Source of the DNA: CAZPUI01 sp964415525
GTDB taxonomy: Bacteria; Acidobacteriota; Holophagae; Holophagales; Holophagaceae
Direction of reading: 5' to 3'
DNA length: 56,967 nucleotides
Assembly (NCBI GenBank): GCA_964415525.1
Contig: CAYQAS010000012.1
Coordinates: 1 to 56,967 of the forward strand
Part shown: positions 15,960 through 23,349 of the stretch, piece by piece
Position numbering within the stretch: position 1 is the stretch's first letter
Layout: the number at the start of each line of letters is the position of its first letter
Position numbers and translations under genes: made by a program
The notes under the pieces: model-generated
The model's input: only the letters and a program-made list of their open reading frames with translations
Databases searched by the model: none
What the model was told of the DNA's origin: nothing

Positions 15960-16667
15960 TCAGTCCAGCTGCAGCGCTTCTCGGGAGGTGCCGCCGGCCC
16001 AGGCGCGCACCATCCGCCGGAGCGGCGCGGAAGTGAGGCGGCTGGCGACGTCCAGCCGTTCCTCCGGTTCCAGCGCCTTGATCCATGGCGCGGCCATGCC
16101 CAGGACAAGGCCTGAATCCGGAAGCTGAAGGGAGCGGTCCAGGGCCTCAATCATCTGACGGGCAAGGGCGGGGACCTCCCGCCAGCGGCAGGTCTGGAGG
16201 GCCTCCACCTGCGCAGCATGGAGGGGCGGCTGCGCCAGGGCCAGGACGAAGTCGAGGCCTAGGCGCGGGTGATGAAGGAAGCCCTGGAGCACGGCGGTAT
16301 CCCGGGCCTTCCAGACGAGAGGCCAGAGGGGGCGCGGCGCCAGCATGGCCAGCACCCGGCGCTCCCCTGTGCTGAGAGAAGGCCAGAGCACCTGCAGCTT
16401 CTCCACCGCGAAGGCCACAGCCTGAGGATGGGCGCAGGGATCCAAGGCCAGCACGGCGAGGGCCTTCCAGGGAAGCCGTGGCAGGAGTGCGGCCCGAAGA
16501 TGGGCTGTGGAGCGTCGATGCTGGGCGATCCACCTCAGGAGCAGCGGACGCCGCTGAAGGTCTTGCAGGGCCGCCGCGGCCTCCAGCCAGGTCGCTGGAG
16601 CATCCGGACGCCGCAGCAGCCGCAGGAACTGCGGCCAGGGGCAGGCTGGGGGCAGGGGCCAGGACAT
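15960..16667 (-). CDS. Hypothetical helical protein, HEAT-like
   Basis: The 235-residue product is not recognised. It is rich in Leu, Ala, Trp and Arg and appears all-helical, with repeated pairs such as LPWKALAVLALDP, RPLLLRWIAQHRR and HHPRLGLDFVLALAQPPLHAAQVEALQ that resemble HEAT/ARM repeats. There is no signal peptide, so it is probably cytosolic. It is divergent from the DUF2520-like gene, with a predicted leaderless promoter on each side of the 139-base spacer. Codon use is GC3-rich like its neighbours. Confidence 0.6.
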   Translation of the reverse strand: MSWPLPPACPWPQFLRLLRRPDAPATWLEAAAALQDLQRRPLLLRWIAQHRRSTAHLRAALLPRLPWKALAVLALDPCAHPQAVAFAVEKLQVLWPSLSTGERRVLAMLAPRPLWPLVWKARDTAVLQGFLHHPRLGLDFVLALAQPPLHAAQVEALQTCRWREVPALARQMIEALDRSLQLPDSGLVLGMAAPWIKALEPEERLDVASRLTSAPLRRMVRAWAGGTSREALQLD

Positions 16668-16673
16668 CGCAAA

Positions 16674-16679
16674 ACCCTA
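16674..16679 (-). promoter_or_regulatory. -10 box of the 15960-16667 gene, predicted leaderless
   Basis: On the minus strand TAGGGT ends 6 bases before the ATG at 16667, and no Shine-Dalgarno sequence is present. Confidence 0.45.
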
Positions 16680-16794
16680 CTACGGAACGCAGAGGGGAGC
16701 GCGTTCGGCAGCGCCACGGAGGCCGTAGCAACTTGCGGAGAATGCCGGAGTCACGGAGGGTGCGGCATCGTTCGGTTTCATAGGCCGTTATCGC

Positions 16795-16800
16795 TAGACT
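16795..16800 (+). promoter_or_regulatory. -10 box of the DUF2520-like gene, predicted leaderless
   Basis: TAGACT ends 6 bases before the ATG at 16807. No Shine-Dalgarno sequence is present. Confidence 0.5.
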
Positions 16801-16806
16801 CATGCC

Positions 16807-17445
16807 ATGTCTGTCGACTTCTCCATCCTGGGCCGAGGCCGTGTGGGACGCGCGCTGGCGGTCGCCTGGGGCGACCGTGTGGCCCTACTCCCTCACGAGG
16901 CAAGGCCGGCCGGATGGGTGCTCCTGGCGGTGCCGGATGCCGCCATCCCAGGGCTTGCAGAGGCGTTCCCGGGCCGCTGTGTGCACCTGAGCGGCAGCTT
17001 GCACCTGGAGGGTGTGCCCAGTGCCCATCCACTGGCGAGTTTCCAGGGCCGCACCGACGACTGGCGAGGCGTGCCCCTGGCCCTCACGGGGGCCGTCCCC
17101 GCGCCCATTCGGGCAGCCTTCGAGTCCCTCGGCTTCGCGCCCTTCGATCTGCCTGCAGAGCTGAAGCCCCTCTACCATGCGGCGGCTGTATTGACCTCGG
17201 GGCATGCCGCGAGTCTCTGGCTCGGAGCATCGATCCTGTTGCAGCAGGCGGGCATCACGCTGCCGGGTCGGGGCCTCATGGCGCTGGCGGAGGGCACAGT
17301 GCGAAGTGTCCAGACCCACGGAGAATCGGCGCGAACAGGCCCCTTCGTGCGGGGTGACGAGGCCACCATCGCCCGGGATGCGGCGGCCCTTCCCGAGCCC
17401 TGGCGGCGTATCTTCCTGGAACTGGGACGGATTCCGTTGCCCTGA
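16807..17445 (+). CDS. Rossmann-fold protein with DUF2520 domain
   Basis: The 212-residue protein has a dinucleotide-binding N-terminus (FSILGRGRVGRALA, about 6-19). A helical C-terminal domain follows, with the DUF2520 hallmarks YHAAAVLTSGHAASL (about 123-137) and GPFVRGDEATI. Relatives are F420/NADP-type oxidoreductases similar to pyrroline-5-carboxylate reductase and ketopantoate reductase folds, usually without known substrate. Adjacent pantothenate genes, a common context, are not in the window. It is shorter than the usual 280 residues because the Rossmann domain is compact. Confidence 0.75.
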   Translation: MSVDFSILGRGRVGRALAVAWGDRVALLPHEARPAGWVLLAVPDAAIPGLAEAFPGRCVHLSGSLHLEGVPSAHPLASFQGRTDDWRGVPLALTGAVPAPIRAAFESLGFAPFDLPAELKPLYHAAAVLTSGHAASLWLGASILLQQAGITLPGRGLMALAEGTVRSVQTHGESARTGPFVRGDEATIARDAAALPEPWRRIFLELGRIPLP

Positions 17446-17497
17446 GTCTTCCCGCTCGGGCGTCCACAGGCCAAGGGGCGGGGCTCCACAATTTTGA

Positions 17498-17627
17498 CCC
17501 GGCTCCGCGAGGTGTTGGCGAGCAGGAGAGTGCTCCGGCGGAGCACCCGATAGACTGGGGGCCCCGGCTCCGCGAGGCGTTGGCGAGCGGGAGGGTGCTC
17601 CGGCGGAGCACCCGATAGACTGGGGGG
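17498..17627 (+). repeat. Two tandem 65-bp direct repeats, each with a palindrome and a -10-like box
   Basis: Copy 1 is 17498-17562 and copy 2 is 17563-17627; they differ at about four positions. Each holds a palindrome with arms GTGCTCC and GGAGCAC around GGC. In copy 2 the arms extend to GGGTGCTCC and GGAGCACCC (17593-17613). Each is followed by CGATAGACTGGGG. Copy 2 abuts the start codon of the M61 peptidase gene, so its TAGACT forms the gene's -10 box and copy 1 would provide a second one. Confidence 0.85.
17616..17621 (+). promoter_or_regulatory. -10 box of the M61 peptidase gene, predicted leaderless
   Basis: TAGACT ends 6 bases (GGGGGG) before the ATG at 17628. The -35 region is occupied by the palindrome of repeat copy 2, so an operator role is possible. 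Confidence 0.5.
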
Positions 17628-19412
17628 ATGGACTCAATTCATGCCACCCTGCGCCCCCTGGACCTGCCTCAGCACACGCTTGAGGTGATGCTGGAGCTCC
17701 CGGCGGACCTGATGGCCACGGGGCCTGTGCTGGCCATTCCTGCATGGACGCCTGGGTCGTATCTCGTGCGGGATCACGCACGATTTGTGGATCGGGTGGC
17801 TCTGGTGGATGCCTCCGGTACGCGACATCCGGTGTCCAAGCTCGACAAGCAGCGCTGGGCCCTCCCTGTCCTGGAAGGCTCGGCCCGTCTGAGTTACCGC
17901 CTCTATGCCAATGAACTGAGTGTCCGGACCAATCATGCGGATCCACGCCATGCCCATCTCGTGGGGGCCGCGACCTTCCTGTTTCCGGAGGCGGAGCCCC
18001 ATCGATCCTGGCGCCTCACCTTCGAAGGTTGGCCTGAAGGCTGGCGGGTGGCGACGCCGCTGGACGCGGCCGACGGCGCATACCTGGCCGAGGATCGCGA
18101 CACGCTGGTGGATACGCCCTTCGAGCTGGGAACCTTCCGGCTCCACGCCTGGGAACAGGAAGGCGTGCATCTGGCACTGGCGCTCACGGGCGAGTCTTGC
18201 GCGGACGAGACCCGCATCGCCGAGGGCATCCGCCGCATCGTGGATGTCAGCGCGGACCTCTTCGGAGGGCTGCCGTTCCGGCGCTACCTATTTCTCCTGA
18301 CCTTCAATCCCGGAAGCAGCGGCGGGCTGGAGCACCGCACCAGCACGAGCCTCCTGGCGGATCCGCACGCCTTCGAGGGGCCGGAGGGCTACCACGACCT
18401 GATGACCCTGGTGGCCCATGAGTTCTTCCACGTCTGGAGCGTGAAGCGCATGCGTCCGGCGGAGCTTGTGCCTCTGGATTACCGCGGAGAGCAGCCCACG
18501 CGCCTGCTCTGGTTCTTCGAAGGGCTTACGAACTTCATGCAGTACGGCCTCGCGGGCAGCGCCGGTGTGCTGCCGTGGTCCTGGACGGTCCGGGAACTGG
18601 CCAGTTTCTGGACGGACTTCACCACACGCGCCGGACGCCTGGAGCAGAGCCTCGAAGAGGCCAGCTTTGATGCCTGGATCCGCACCTACAAACCCACGGA
18701 GGCCAGCACCAACACCGGCGTGAGCTATTACGGCAAGGGCACCGTCGTGGGCTGGCTCATGGACGCCCAGCTCCGCCTGGCAAGCGAAGGGAAAACAGGA
18801 CTCCAGGACTACTTCCGCCTGCTCTGGAGCCGCCACGGGGACGGCCCAGTGCGGGACGAAGACCTCCGGGTGGCCTTCCGGGACCTGGGCGGCGATCCCG
18901 AACCGCTCTGGCGAGCGTGGATCCAGGGCACCGAGGAACTGGATCCTGCACCCATCGAGCAGGCCTACGGACTCGAACTGCAGCGCCTCGCCCCCTGGGA
19001 GCTGTTGGATGGCGAACGGGCGCAGGACGAGGCCTTCAGCATGCGTGCACGGCTCTGGACCGGCATCGTGTGGGATGGCTCCGGTGCCCGCATCCGCTCT
19101 GTGATCCCGGGGTCACCGGCCTGCCTTGCGGGGCTCACCTATGGGATGGAGGTGATCGCGGTACAGGGTTGGCGGACTTCGGCTGCCTCGGAGGCTCAGG
19201 CGAGACTCGGCGATGGCGTCCTTGGACAGTCGATGTCGGTGCTGGCGGCGGATCGCGGCAGAGTGGCGGAATACCGCCTCGTCCTGGCCGAAAATCCAGC
19301 CCGCATCACCCGAGTCGTCTCCGCCAAGGAGCCGTCTGAAGCCCAGCGGAGAGCATTTCTTGGCTGGACCGGGCTGGAACACCCTGCGTGCCGTCGGAGG
19401 ATCCTGCGATGA
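17628..19412 (+). CDS. M61-family metallopeptidase (glycyl aminopeptidase type) with PDZ domain
   Basis: M61 peptidases are zinc enzymes that remove N-terminal residues, often Gly or Ala. The 594-residue protein has the N-terminal beta domain with the family motif PAWTPGSYLVRDHAR (38-52). The zinc site His264-Glu265-x2-His268 lies in VAHEFFHVWSVKRMRP, with the third ligand probably Glu298 in WFFEGLTNFM. A C-terminal PDZ-like region (about 480-570) follows. No signal peptide is visible, so it is probably cytosolic. Its stop overlaps the rnhB start (ATGA), beginning a tight operon that runs to tolB. Confidence 0.92.
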   Translation: MDSIHATLRPLDLPQHTLEVMLELPADLMATGPVLAIPAWTPGSYLVRDHARFVDRVALVDASGTRHPVSKLDKQRWALPVLEGSARLSYRLYANELSVRTNHADPRHAHLVGAATFLFPEAEPHRSWRLTFEGWPEGWRVATPLDAADGAYLAEDRDTLVDTPFELGTFRLHAWEQEGVHLALALTGESCADETRIAEGIRRIVDVSADLFGGLPFRRYLFLLTFNPGSSGGLEHRTSTSLLADPHAFEGPEGYHDLMTLVAHEFFHVWSVKRMRPAELVPLDYRGEQPTRLLWFFEGLTNFMQYGLAGSAGVLPWSWTVRELASFWTDFTTRAGRLEQSLEEASFDAWIRTYKPTEASTNTGVSYYGKGTVVGWLMDAQLRLASEGKTGLQDYFRLLWSRHGDGPVRDEDLRVAFRDLGGDPEPLWRAWIQGTEELDPAPIEQAYGLELQRLAPWELLDGERAQDEAFSMRARLWTGIVWDGSGARIRSVIPGSPACLAGLTYGMEVIAVQGWRTSAASEAQARLGDGVLGQSMSVLAADRGRVAEYRLVLAENPARITRVVSAKEPSEAQRRAFLGWTGLEHPACRRRILR

Positions 19413-20224
19413 AACCGAACGTGAGCCCTCTGGATTGGGATCTCGGCAACATTCCCCCTGGCATCCCCTGGGGTGGCGTGGATGAAGCCGGACGTGGCGC
19501 CTGGGCGGGTCCCGTAGTGGCTGCCTGCGCCGTGCTGGATCGGCCCACCTGCGAACGCTGGGGCCACGTGCTGCGCTCCGCCAAGGACAGCAAGAAGCTT
19601 TCGCCCCAGAAACGCGCGTCCCTGGCGGCGGAATTGAAGACCGTGCTGCCTGCCTACGCCATCGCGGAGGTGGACAATCTGGCCATCGATCGGGAGAACA
19701 TCCTGGTTGCCTCCATGGAGGCGATGCGACAGGCGGTGTCGAACCTGGAACTCCGACCCCGGATCCTGCTGGTGGACGGCGATCGCGCGCCGCGCACGGG
19801 GCTCCCCGAGCGCCTCGTGGTGGAAGGGGATGCCCTCTCCTGCGCCATCGCCTGTGCCTCCATCCTGGCCAAGACCCACCGGGACGCCCTGCTCGTGGGC
19901 ATGGAGCAGTCCCATCCTGGCTATGGCTTTGCCAAGCACAAGGGCTATGGGACACCGGAGCACCGCAAGTCGCTCCAGACCCTTGGCACCTGCGCCATCC
20001 ACCGCCTCAGCTATGCACCGGTGGCGGTGCTGCAGCAGCCCGATGAGGAGGCGCTGCAACGGGTTTCGGACCTCCTTCTGGCGTGTCACACCGTGGAAGA
20101 ACTTCAGGCGTGGGTGGGCCACACCCTGCGCCCTGCATACGGGTTGCTCAAGCCCGCCTGGGTGGAGGACCTCCGCGAGCACTATGCGCGGCGGTTGGCG
20201 GGCGCGGCGGGACCCGAGGCATGA
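19409..20224 (+). CDS. rnhB: Ribonuclease HII with a C-terminal extension
   Basis: RNase HII nicks RNA in RNA-DNA hybrids and starts removal of misincorporated ribonucleotides. The catalytic set is visible: Asp25-Glu26 in GVDEAGRG, an Asp in LLVDGDR and an Asp in AKTHRDALL, plus GYGFAKHKGYGT. The family is usually about 200 residues. This protein has 271 because of about 60 extra C-terminal residues after HRLSYAPVA. ATG 19409 overlaps the M61 stop by 4 bases; a GTG at 19388 is an alternative. It overlaps mutT by 4 bases. Confidence 0.93.
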   Translation: MKPNVSPLDWDLGNIPPGIPWGGVDEAGRGAWAGPVVAACAVLDRPTCERWGHVLRSAKDSKKLSPQKRASLAAELKTVLPAYAIAEVDNLAIDRENILVASMEAMRQAVSNLELRPRILLVDGDRAPRTGLPERLVVEGDALSCAIACASILAKTHRDALLVGMEQSHPGYGFAKHKGYGTPEHRKSLQTLGTCAIHRLSYAPVAVLQQPDEEALQRVSDLLLACHTVEELQAWVGHTLRPAYGLLKPAWVEDLREHYARRLAGAAGPEA

Positions 20225-20607
20225 GGGACGTCGCCGTGGCACTGCTCGTCCGGGACGGGCGCCTCTTCTTCCAGCAGCGCTCGGTCACATCCCGGACTTT
20301 CCCAGGGCTCTGGGAACTGCCCGGCGGGAAAGTCGAATTCGGCGAAACGCCCGAAGTGGCGCTTCAACGGGAACTGGCGGAGGAGCTTGGATGCGGGATG
20401 CGTATCTTTGCGGCTCTTCCAGTCCTGGAGCACGCCTACGACACCTTCGGGGTGCGCCTTTTTGCCTTTTGGGGAACTCTGGAACGGGAACCCCGTGCCG
20501 CGCTGGCGCACGGATGGTTTGAGCCTGCGGAATGGGTGGGCCTGTCCATGCCTGAGGCGACCCGTCGGCTCCTTGATACAGTGAACGTGTTCCCGGAGGT
20601 TCCATGA
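20221..20607 (+). CDS. mutT: MutT-type Nudix hydrolase (8-oxo-dGTP diphosphatase)
   Basis: MutT clears oxidised dGTP from the nucleotide pool to prevent A:T to C:G mutations. The 128-residue protein has a full Nudix box beginning at Gly36, with Glu42, Arg50-Glu51 and Glu54-Glu55, within WELPGGKVEFGE. The region before it (VALLVRDGRLFFQQR) matches MutT. Length is normal for MutT. Start and stop overlap rnhB and tolB by 4 bases each (ATGA). A related CTP pyrophosphatase activity cannot be excluded. Confidence 0.88.
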   Translation: MRDVAVALLVRDGRLFFQQRSVTSRTFPGLWELPGGKVEFGETPEVALQRELAEELGCGMRIFAALPVLEHAYDTFGVRLFAFWGTLEREPRAALAHGWFEPAEWVGLSMPEATRRLLDTVNVFPEVP

Positions 20608-21884
20608 AACGCCTGCTGACGGCCCTGCTGGGCGGCTTGTTCCTGCTGATCCCGCTTTGCGCCCAGGGACAGGACGTGGTACTCACCGCTTCGGCGGGCT
20701 CCCGCCTTTCCGTCGCGCTGCCCAACCCTGCGGTACAGCGTGTGGATGCTGGCCTGATGGGACGCGAGTTCACGTCGGTCCTCCAGCGCAACCTCGAGGA
20801 GTCCGGCAGTTTCTCCCTGCTTAAGGGCAAGGATCTGGGACGCACGGACCCGGCGAGCTACAAAGCCTGGATGGAGGCGGGTGCCGACTGGCTGTTGGTG
20901 GTGAAGGCGGATGGGACCGGCGATGATGTGCGAGTCGAGGGCGCGGTGATGGACACGCGCACAGGCAAGCAGGTCTTTGCCAAGCCCTACGTGGGGAAAC
21001 TCACGGCGCTGCGGCGGATCGCCCACACCCTCTCGGACGATCTGGTGGGCATGCTCACCGGCACCAAGGGCATCGCAGCCTCGCGGATCGTCTTCTACAA
21101 GAGCCAGGGGAATGGCATCAAAGAGATCTGGCAGGTGGACGCGGACGGCAGCAACAGCATCCAGCTGACGAACCACAAGAGCCTGACGATGTCGCCTTCT
21201 GTGGCGCTGGATGGGAAGCTGGCCTACGTGACTTACAAGGGGGGGACGCCCGAAATCTGGGGACAGAAGACGCCGGGCGGTCCTCACGTGAAGCTCGCAC
21301 CGGCCGGAGGTCAGACAGGCAGTGTCTATTGTCCGAGCTGGGCGCCGGATGGTCGGCGGTTGGCCTTCACGCAGGTCACGACGCGCCGCGGCGACACGGA
21401 CATCATGCTGCTCGACGTGGAGAGCGGAAAGGCCCGTCGCATTACCCAGACCAGCTGCGGCAATACGGATCCCACCTGGAACCCCTCTGGAAACCAGATT
21501 GCCTTCACGTCGGACCGTGACGGCTCCCCTCAGGTCTTCCTGATGGAGGACGACGGCTCCAACATGCGTAGGCTCACTCGGGAAGGTTCATACAACACCA
21601 GTCCCGCCTGGAGCCCTTCGGGTCGGATGATTGCCTATGTGTCCCGCTTCGAGAATGATTTCCAGCTTTTCGTCTACAAGTTGGACGAGGGCAAGGCCTA
21701 CCAGATCGCCCTGGGGGTTTCCAGTTCGGAAAGCCCCTCCTGGAGTCCGGACGAGCGACGCCTGGTGTTTGCCAGCGGCACGAGGGCAGGACGGCTATAC
21801 ACGACGGACCTGTCTGGCAATCAGGTGCGGCCCCTGGGAGACATGGGGGGCTGCCAGAGCCCCAAGTGGAGCCGTACACGTTGA
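20604..21884 (+). CDS. tolB: TolB periplasmic beta-propeller protein
   Basis: TolB works in the Tol-Pal system that keeps the outer membrane attached during division. The 426-residue product has a signal peptide (MKRLLTALLGGLFLLIPLCAQG), an N-terminal alpha/beta domain (about 25-160) and a six-bladed WD-like propeller. The blades show the TolB repeat (for example YCPSWAPDGRRLAFTQ, DPTWNPSGNQIAFTSDRDG, SPAWSPSGRMIAYVS). It is followed by pal and cpoB. The tolQRA genes are not in the window. Confidence 0.95.
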   Translation: MKRLLTALLGGLFLLIPLCAQGQDVVLTASAGSRLSVALPNPAVQRVDAGLMGREFTSVLQRNLEESGSFSLLKGKDLGRTDPASYKAWMEAGADWLLVVKADGTGDDVRVEGAVMDTRTGKQVFAKPYVGKLTALRRIAHTLSDDLVGMLTGTKGIAASRIVFYKSQGNGIKEIWQVDADGSNSIQLTNHKSLTMSPSVALDGKLAYVTYKGGTPEIWGQKTPGGPHVKLAPAGGQTGSVYCPSWAPDGRRLAFTQVTTRRGDTDIMLLDVESGKARRITQTSCGNTDPTWNPSGNQIAFTSDRDGSPQVFLMEDDGSNMRRLTREGSYNTSPAWSPSGRMIAYVSRFENDFQLFVYKLDEGKAYQIALGVSSSESPSWSPDERRLVFASGTRAGRLYTTDLSGNQVRPLGDMGGCQSPKWSRTR

Positions 21885-21916
21885 AAAAACCAGCATCCGG
21901 CCTTGATTCCGGTTGC

Positions 21917-21922
21917 TACACT
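21917..21922 (+). promoter_or_regulatory. Possible -10 box before pal
   Basis: TACACT lies 22 bases before the pal ATG, giving a short leader with GGAGGAAAG as ribosome binding site. No convincing -35 is present. Confidence 0.35.
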
Positions 21923-21944
21923 CTGCCCATTGGAGGAAAGAACA

Positions 21945-22556
21945 ATGCGTATGCGCACCGCCATCCTGTCTGCAGTGATCCTCTCTCTCGGAGTGGGCGT
22001 GGCCTGCAAGAAGCCGGCGCCCGTGGTTGACACCGTCGCCGAGGAAGCCAAGCGCAAGGCCGCTGAAGAAGAGGCCCGCCGCAAGCAGGAGGCCGAAGAG
22101 GCCCGCCGTAAGCAGGAAGCCGAGGAAGCCCGCCGTCGCCAGGAGGCCGACGAGGCCCGCCGCAAGCAGGAGGCCGAAGAGGCCCGCCGAAAGTCTGAGG
22201 CGGACGAATATCGCAAGTCCCTGGACAAGGTCACTCAGGACATCAACTTCGACTACAACCAGTATTCCATCCGCGAGGCCGACAAGCCCAAGCTACAGTC
22301 CCTGGCGGACTTCCTCAAGAAGACGCCGGGCATGAAGATCCAGGTGGAAGGTCACTGCGACGAGCGTGGCACTGTCGAATACAACATGACCCTCGGCGAG
22401 AAGCGCGCCAGCGCCGCCCAGGCCTACCTCGTGACCCTCGGCGTCACCGCTGACCGCCTCTCCGCCATCAGCTATGGCAAGGAGAAGCCCAAGGTTCAGG
22501 GGGGCGACGAAGCCTCCTGGCTGATCAACCGCCGCGCCGAGTTCAAGGTCAAGTAG
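21945..22556 (+). CDS. pal: Peptidoglycan-associated lipoprotein Pal with repetitive charged linker
   Basis: Pal anchors the outer membrane to peptidoglycan. The 203-residue protein has a lipoprotein signal (lipobox Cys21 in GVGVACKK), a long charged helix (about 32-92) and an OmpA-like domain (about 95-203). The OmpA domain holds the peptidoglycan-binding residues in VEGHCDERGTVEYN and NRRAEFKV. The helix contains five copies of a 9-residue unit (EEARRKQEA-like, residues 42-86). This is much longer than the spacer in E. coli Pal and could span extra periplasmic distance. GGAGG precedes ATG 21945. Confidence 0.94.
   Translation: MRMRTAILSAVILSLGVGVACKKPAPVVDTVAEEAKRKAAEEEARRKQEAEEARRKQEAEEARRRQEADEARRKQEAEEARRKSEADEYRKSLDKVTQDINFDYNQYSIREADKPKLQSLADFLKKTPGMKIQVEGHCDERGTVEYNMTLGEKRASAAQAYLVTLGVTADRLSAISYGKEKPKVQGGDEASWLINRRAEFKVK
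22068..22202 (+). repeat. Five 27-bp tandem repeats inside pal
   Basis: The DNA for residues 42-86 consists of five in-frame 27-bp units of the type GAGGCCCGCCGCAAGCAGGA. Units 1, 2 and 4 are the most alike. The tract could change length by slippage in steps of 9 residues without frameshift. Confidence 0.8.
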
Positions 22557-22582
22557 GAGGCCCGGAAGGGTCCCTGTGGAAC

Positions 22583-22607
22583 GGAGCGGAGGTCCATCCT
22601 CCGCTCC
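22583..22607 (+). terminator. Hairpin between pal and cpoB, partial terminator
   Basis: A perfect 10-bp stem GGAGCGGAGG/CCTCCGCTCC with a 5-base loop is followed only by ATTCATTT. It may attenuate read-through or stabilise the pal mRNA rather than stop transcription fully. Confidence 0.55.
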
Positions 22608-22629
22608 ATTCATTTCCGAAGGAGACGAC

Positions 22630-23349
22630 ATGCAGATGCGAATCCGCTTGGCCCTCGCGGCACTCCCGGTCCTGCTCCTGGTGGGATGCGGCAACGAAGA
22701 GCAGATGAAACGTGTGGAACAGGAAGTCGGGGACCTCAAGCTGGAGGTCTTCAAGATGCGGCAACAGGTGGAGGAGCTGAACCGACGTAGCGAGGCGGAT
22801 CGCGCCGCGTTGTCGGAAGGCCACACCCAGGACCGCCGCTTCCAGGCCGACATGCAGGACACCATGCGCCAGCTTCAGGATGCCACCCGTGTCCTGGCGA
22901 ATCGGCTCAACTCGGGCGGCTCTGCGCGCACAGCGGCCAGCTCTGCGACCTCCGCTCCCGTCCAGGCTGTGACGGCGTCGGAGGAGCAGACCTTCAACGC
23001 GGTGTTGCTGGACTACAACAAGGGCAACTACGCTCTGGCGGTGGAGAGCCTGGAACAATATGTGGCCTCGAATCCCAAGAGCGCGAAGCGGGCCGACGCC
23101 TTCTACTACCTGGGCTACTCCCATTTCCACCTGAAGGCCTACGACAAGTCCCTGCGGGCCTTCGATCGGCTCATCAAGGACTTCCCTGGCTCGGAGCTGT
23201 TTCTGCCCTCGAAATACAAGCGGGCCATCTGCCAGCTCCGACTGGGGCTCAAGGCGGCGGGCACGGCAAGCCTCCAGGAGATCGTGAAGAACTTCCCGGA
23301 TACGCCTGAGGCCCGAAACGCCCAGCAGGAATTGACGGATCTTCAGTAG
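22630..23349 (+). CDS. cpoB: CpoB/YbgF-like cell division coordinator (lipoprotein form)
   Basis: CpoB links the Tol-Pal system to peptidoglycan synthesis at the division site. The 239-residue protein has an N-terminal export signal with a lipobox (LLVGC, Cys19), a coiled coil (about 25-90), a Ser/Ala-rich linker and a C-terminal TPR domain (about 120-239). The TPR part has the YbgF patterns FNAVLLDYNKGNYALAVES and DAFYYLGYSHFHLK. E. coli CpoB is soluble, so a lipoprotein form is a variation. GGAGACGAC precedes the ATG. It converges on mutY with a 7-base overlap. Confidence 0.88.
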   Translation: MQMRIRLALAALPVLLLVGCGNEEQMKRVEQEVGDLKLEVFKMRQQVEELNRRSEADRAALSEGHTQDRRFQADMQDTMRQLQDATRVLANRLNSGGSARTAASSATSAPVQAVTASEEQTFNAVLLDYNKGNYALAVESLEQYVASNPKSAKRADAFYYLGYSHFHLKAYDKSLRAFDRLIKDFPGSELFLPSKYKRAICQLRLGLKAAGTASLQEIVKNFPDTPEARNAQQELTDLQ

